Assembly: GCA_964640435.1 (NCBI GenBank)
Contig: CAZXFJ010000014.1
Span: 1-22,155 of the forward strand
Length of the DNA: 22,155 nucleotides
DNA from: GWA1-39-11 sp964640435
GTDB lineage: Bacteria > Patescibacteriota > Microgenomatia > Levybacterales > GWA1-39-11
Reading direction: 5' to 3'
The translations under genes were made by a program, and so were the position numbers. Positions 13,636 through 19,700 of the stretch are shown here, in pieces. Below the pieces are notes generated by a model. That model made no database searches. It saw only the letters and a list, made by a program, of their open reading frames with translations, and was not told the origin of the DNA. The first letter of the stretch is position 1. Every line of letters starts with the position of its first letter.

Positions 13636-13665
13636 TTGACACGACGTGAAAAATATGAGTAATAT
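13636..13665 (+). promoter_or_regulatory. Candidate promoter of the giant fibre gene
   Basis: TTGACA (13636-13641), an 18-base spacer and TAATAT (13660-13665); TATACT at 13663-13668 is an alternative. Transcription would start near 13673, giving a leader of about 65 bases that contains the TGGACA dyad. This differs from the near-leaderless genes elsewhere in the window. Confidence 0.45.
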
Positions 13666-13675
13666 ACTTATATAA
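13648..13675 (+). repeat. Direct repeat copy 2 (upstream of giant gene)
   Basis: Matches 12851-12878 with 3 mismatches. Read on the minus strand in the equivalent frame it gives YISILLIFF, then diverges and stops, as expected of a decayed copy of the signal-peptide region. Confidence 0.55.
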
Positions 13676-13683
13676 GGAAAAAA

Positions 13684-13708
13684 TTGGACAACTGAAGCTA
13701 AATGTCCA
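13684..13708 (+). repeat. TTGGACA-TGAAGCTAAA repeat, copy 2, with inverted TGTCCA
   Basis: The second copy (13684-13702) is followed at once by TGTCCA (13703-13708), making a dyad TGGACA-N12-TGTCCA that ends 30 bases before the giant gene start. It could be an operator or an mRNA hairpin in the leader. Confidence 0.55.
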
Positions 13709-13738
13709 TCTTTCCAGATCTTATTTATCACTGCCCAA

Positions 13739-16700
13739 ATGGAAGAGAATTTATTAAGTATTCAGGAAGCTGCTAAAAAGCTTAAAGTATCTACAAAAAC
13801 ACTAAGACGCTGGGAAGCAAAAGGAATATTAACACCTTCAAGAACAACAGGCGCACACAGAAGATACACACTCGCTCAAATTACAGAATTCGCTCAAAAA
13901 CTTAAGAACGATAAGAGCATAACTCATGTAAATTCTTCAGAGAAAAGTGGCGTAAATTTAACAGAAAAAATCGGCTTTGCACCTGTAGAAATTAGACAAA
14001 AATTCTTGTCAAAACTTGCTCCATCAACTTCATACGAGCAAGAGAAAAATGACCAAATTGCAGAGCAAATTTCAGAAGGTTTTTCAACAGTTTCTACAGC
14101 TGCTCAAACATCTTCTTCAGTATCAAAGATTCAAGCTATAAGAGCTTCATTTAGACTTGCTCACAAGCAAAGAATCGTTCTCTTCGGAAGCGTAAGTGCT
14201 CTCGCAATTTTAATCTTCATGGTAAGCACAGTTTATGTTGCAAGACCAGTATTAAACTCATTCTTTCTAGATCAAAGCAAAACAATTTCTTCAGAACTCT
14301 CAGATCTTCCAGTAGCACAAGCAGAGGCAATCTCAGGCGCACAGGTTCTACAAGCAGCAGTTGCTTCTCCTTCTTTCAAGCTTAATTTCGCCGCACAAAG
14401 CACATTCGAGCAAGACACAGATTTCCTACAGGCAATCCAGGTAGCAGGCCTTTCAACTCTTAACGGAGGAATTCTTACAAACAACGCTGACATCAACGCA
14501 GGAACAGGTGAATTGACAGCATCAAATGTTATTTACTCTATCACAGCAGGTCAAGGTATATCAATTACTCCTGGCCAAAACCCTGTTATCTCCTCAACAG
14601 CCGTTGGAACAACATACACAGCTGGAAGCGGCATTTCTATAGCTGGTAATGTTATCACAAACACATCACAAGCTGGTAATTCTTTCGGAAAAATCAATGT
14701 TGGATCAGATGTTATTTCAGCTGGAGGACAAGATTCAGCATTTACACTTGCTGCCGGTTCAGGAATAACACTGTCAGCAAATACTGGTACATCAACAATC
14801 ACAATTAATTCTTCAGGTGGAGTAACAAGTCCTTGGGAAGATGATGGGGCGGGAACAGTAAGTCTAGTTGATACCGCAAACGATGTTCTTATAGGGGCGG
14901 GAACCCCGTTGTTCAAGTTAACTGTGGAGGGCGATATTGGGCCCACCACGGGCGGCACATATAACCTAGGATCCCTCTCTGAGGGATTTAACGGTATTTA
15001 TGGCCAAACTTTTTATGCTGCTGGACAAACAGGTGCAACAGTAGGAACAGCCTCTTGTGTAACCACAGTTGGAGGTATCGTTGTTGGAACAGGTACATGT
15101 CAATTGGGGTCAGAACAGTGGGTAGTTTCCAATGGAATGATATATACGGGCATACAATCTCTTGACTTTGCACTAGGGGGAACATCAACTGATTCAGCAA
15201 AGTTTGCAGTTCTAAATATGGCAGCAGGAACACCTGTTGCTACAATTTCAGCACAGAATGGTGGAGGAGCAACATCACTTTCAGGAGATGGAACGCTCAC
15301 AACAGCAAACAGACAAACAATCACAATTGGATCCGCAACAAGTGGCAATGTCCAACTTTTTGGCTTCGGTCAGGGAATCATTCACAGCAGCAGCAATGGA
15401 ACATTGTCATCGTCAGCAGTAAATTTAGCAGGTGGTGCAAATGAAATTACTGGTCTTCTCCCAACAACAAACGGTGGTACAGGAATTGACACAAGTGGTG
15501 CAACTGGCGTTCCAACAATCAACTCAGGTATTTGGAGTGTTCAAGCACAACTCCCAACAACACTTGGAGGACTAGGTGCAAACGTTACAGCAGCAGGCGC
15601 TGGGGAACTTCTTTACTCAACATCAACAAACACATACGGAACACTTGCAGCAGGTGTTCCTGGTACTTGTCTTGTTTCAAACGGAGCAGCAGCACCATCA
15701 TGGACATCATGTACATCAGGTGTTACAACCTCACCTTTTACAGTTCAAAACGGAGCAATCGTTCCTCTAAACCAAACAGTAGACTTGTTAGTCGGTGGCG
15801 TATCAAGCGCTGCTGCTAAGTTTGCTTTTGTAAACGTTAACAGCGGTACACCAACAGCATCAATCTCAGCTGGAACAACAGGAAATAATCTATTCATCAC
15901 GGGAGACGGCACGATCTCAACAACAAACAAACAAACATTAACACTTGGTGGATCAAGCACTGGTAACATCGTTATCGGTAACCTCGGTACGGGCGTTGTT
16001 CACTCAACAGGCGGAGTTTTGTCAGTTGGACAGGTAACAAATGCAGAACTTCAAAACTCAACAATAACAGTAACCCCTGGAACAGGAATTGGAGTTGCAG
16101 GTTCTCCAGTTGCTCTTGGTGGAGCAGTAACAATAACAAACACTGGTGTGACTTCAAACATAGCAGGAACAGGTATTTCCGTTGATCAATCAACAGGTGC
16201 TGTTACAATCACAAACACAGGTGTTCTTTCAATTGCAGGTGGTACAGGTGGAAGTGCAATAAGTGGTGCACTAACCCTTGCTAACTCAACAACAGCAGGA
16301 TCAACAATAACAATCGATAATGCAGCAGCTGATGGAACAACAAAGGGTATTGCAGCATTTAACTCAACTAACTTCTCAGCGAGCTCAGGTGTTATTAACA
16401 CAATTCAAAACATTAACACCGCAGCAACTCCAACATTTGCTGGTTTAACTCTCTCAAATTTCACAACAAACGGTGGTCTTATATATACAAATGGATCAGG
16501 AGTTTTGGCACAAACCGCTGCAGGGATCGCTGGTCAGTGTCTCGTTTCAAACGGTGGAGGAGCACCAGTATGGACAGATTGTTCATCAGCTGCTAACAAC
16601 TACTGGACACAAGCAAACGGAGCGCTATACCCAACAAGCACAACAGTTGATCTTTTCGTAGGTGGTAATTCAACCGCTTCAGCTAAATTTGCTGTTCTAA

Positions 16701-19700
16701 ATATCAACAGTGGAGTAACAACCGCATCTATCTCAGCCGGATCAAACAACAGCACATACATAACAGGAGACGGCACAATCGCAACAACAAATAAGCAATC
16801 ACTTATTCTTGGCAATTCATCAACAGGCAACATCGTTGCATTTGGTATTGGAACTGGAGTAGTGCACGCTGTAAATGGAGCTCTATCAACAGGTGTTGTT
16901 ACAAATGCAGAGCTTCAGAATTCATCAATCACAATCAACAACGGAACAGGAATCAGTGTTTCAGGTTCTCCAGTATCACTTGGCGGAGCAGTAACTATCA
17001 CAAACGATGGAGTTCTATCAATCGTAGGCGGTACAGGAGGAAGTGCTATCTCTGGAGCATTAACCCTTAACAACTCAACAACAGCAGGAAGCGCTATTAC
17101 AATCGATAATGCAGCAGCAGATGGAACAACCAAAGGTATCGCTGCCTTCAATTCAACTAACTTCTCAGCGAGCTCAGGTGTTGTTAACACAATTCAAAAC
17201 ATTAATACTTCAGCAACCCCAACATTTGCTGGCTTAACTCTTTCAACTCTAACAAACGCTGGTGGAGTTCTATACACAAATGGATCAGGAGTAATCGCAC
17301 AAACAGCAAGTGGAACAAATACTCAATGTTTGATCGGTGGAGCAACACCTACATGGGCTTCATGTTCAACAGGTGGAACAGATTCTCCATTTACAGTTCA
17401 GAATGGTGCTATTATCCCTCTAAATCAAACAGTTGATTTGCTAGTTGGTGGAGTATCAACTCAGGCTGCTAAATTTGCTTTCATCAATGTTAACTCTGGT
17501 GTTCCAACAGCTTCTATTTCAGCTGGCACAACAGGAAATAATGCATATCTTACAGGAGGCGGAATTCTTGGAACAACAAACAAGCAGACATTGACACTAG
17601 GAAGTGCAACAACAGGTAACATTGGAATCTTCGGATTTGGCGCTGGAGTAGTACAAACAAACGCAGCAGGATTCTTATCATCCTCAGCACTTAATCTTGC
17701 CGGTGGCGCTTCATACATCTCAGGTATATTACCTGCTGCTAATGGTGGTACAGGAGTTGATGGTTCTGCTGCTGCTAACGGAACACTTCTCATTGGAAAT
17801 GGTTCAGGATACAGCCTTGCAACCCTAACAGCTGGTGCTGGAATTTCAATAACAAATGGTTCAGGTTCTATCACAATTGCAAATAACCAAAGTTCATACT
17901 GGAGTCAGGCAAATGGTCTTCTATACCCAACAAACACGACAGTAGATTTGGCTATTGGTGGAACATCAACTTCTGCTGCGAAATTTGCAATAACAGGAGT
18001 TAACAGCGGAACACCAGTTGCTACACTCGCTGCTAGTACAAATGGTAACGGAATAGTTCTTAGTGCATCAAATTCAACAATTCAATCACTTCAAAATAGC
18101 ACACTTGCTCTTGGAGGAGACACAACAGGAAACATAATCCTTGCTCCTAAAAACGGTGCAGCAGGTGGATATGTTGCACCAAGCACAAACAATCAAGTTG
18201 ATCTTGGACAAGCAGTTCAACAATTCAGAAACATTTATGGTCAAACAATTTACCAAAACGGTAACCAGGTTTGTGACGTAACAGGTAACTGTGCAAGTGC
18301 TGGTGGAGGGATAATTGGAACAGGAAGTGCAAACTTTGTTGCTAAGTTCACAGATGCTCACACAATTGCAGACTCTCTCCTTTACGACAATGGAACAAAC
18401 GTTGGAATCGGAACAACTACTCCAGCATCCCTTCTTGATCTTACAAGCGCAACAAAGCCAACACTTTCACTTTCATACAACTCACTACCTGATTCAAGCT
18501 ACTTTGCTTCAATTGATTTTAGAGCAAAGGGAACACCATCATGGGCTATTTCAAACGACACAACACAAACAAACATTCTCTCAACAACTGTTGATTCAGA
18601 AAATCACATTGCATACGCTGGAAGCTCAACAGGTGGAATAATTTATCGTTGTGATGAATCAACTTCTTGTGATGCATCAGGCGATTGGACAACAGCATAC
18701 GACACAGCAGAGGCATCAATTACAGCATTATACTTTGATGCAGCAAACGATGTAATTTATGCGGGAACAGCGAATAGTGGATTAATACTTCGCTGTGCAA
18801 CATCAACTGGTTGTGACACGTCAGGCGATTGGACAACAGCATACGACACAACACAAACAAACATTAACGTAATTACAACAGATACAACACATGGAATTCT
18901 ATACGCTGGTGGTGCGCTAAGTGGTGGAGATGGATCACTATTTGCATGTAACCTTTCAAGCAACTGTGACAACTCAGGTGACTTTACAACAGTATTCTCA
19001 CTTACTGGTGGCGCAGCTGATGAAGCATTTAAAGGTCTTACATATGACCCAGTTCACAACATGATGCTTGCTGGAACTGGGGTATATACAGGTTCAGTCA
19101 CAGGTTTTGTCTACACTTGTGATGCTACAACTGACTGTACAAGTAGTGCTAACTGGACTCAAACATATGATCCATCAGGTGCAACTCAGGTAACATCAAT
19201 GACAACGGATACGGTTAATGGAATCGTATATGCAGGCACAACAAACAACTTTGGAATCATGTACTGTACAAGCGGTTGTTCTTCAAATGCTAACTGGCAC
19301 GTAACTTACGATCCAAACGCAGTATTTAACACAGTCTATTATGAACCAGTAAACAGTGTCGTTTATTCCGGTGATGATAATGGAAACATTGCAAAATGTA
19401 CAGCTGGTAGTTCATGTACAACTGCTGGTAACTGGTCTGTAAATTACGCAACAGGTCAAGCAAACGTTTATGGAATTTCAAGTGATACATCAACAGGTCA
19501 AGCTTTCGCAGGTTCAGGAACTGGTGGAATAATTTACACAATGGCAGCTGCTGCATTCAGCACATTTGCTCAAATTCAATCAGTAGCAAGCAATGGAACT
19601 CCAGGATCTGAGACTGGAGATCTAGTCTTCAACACTCTTCTAAATGGCGTAAACACAGAGGTTGCAAGAATAACTTCAGGAAAACTCGGTCTTGGAACAG

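Larger units (their letters stand above)
12893..13738. other. AT-rich divergent intergenic region
   Basis: About 850 bases between the ATPase operon and the giant fibre gene, with no credible gene. It holds promoters at both ends, poly-A and poly-T runs, AT repeats near 13070-13110, and a 12-base sequence AAAAGTGGGGTA at 13179-13190 and 13357-13368. An inverted TGGGGTA lies at 13572-13578. Two hairpins lie near 13452-13515, and TTGGACA motifs are scattered through it. Such length is unusual in a genome whose other spacers are mostly under 100 bases. Confidence 0.8.

Noticed and set aside
12893..13738. Replication origin in the AT-rich spacer
   Set aside because: No cluster of DnaA boxes (TTATNCACA type) is visible and no dnaA or dnaN gene lies nearby.
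14551..14958. Minus-strand open frame of 135 codons
   Set aside because: Antisense to the fibre coding frame, with no promoter or start signal. The plus frame is continuous through it.
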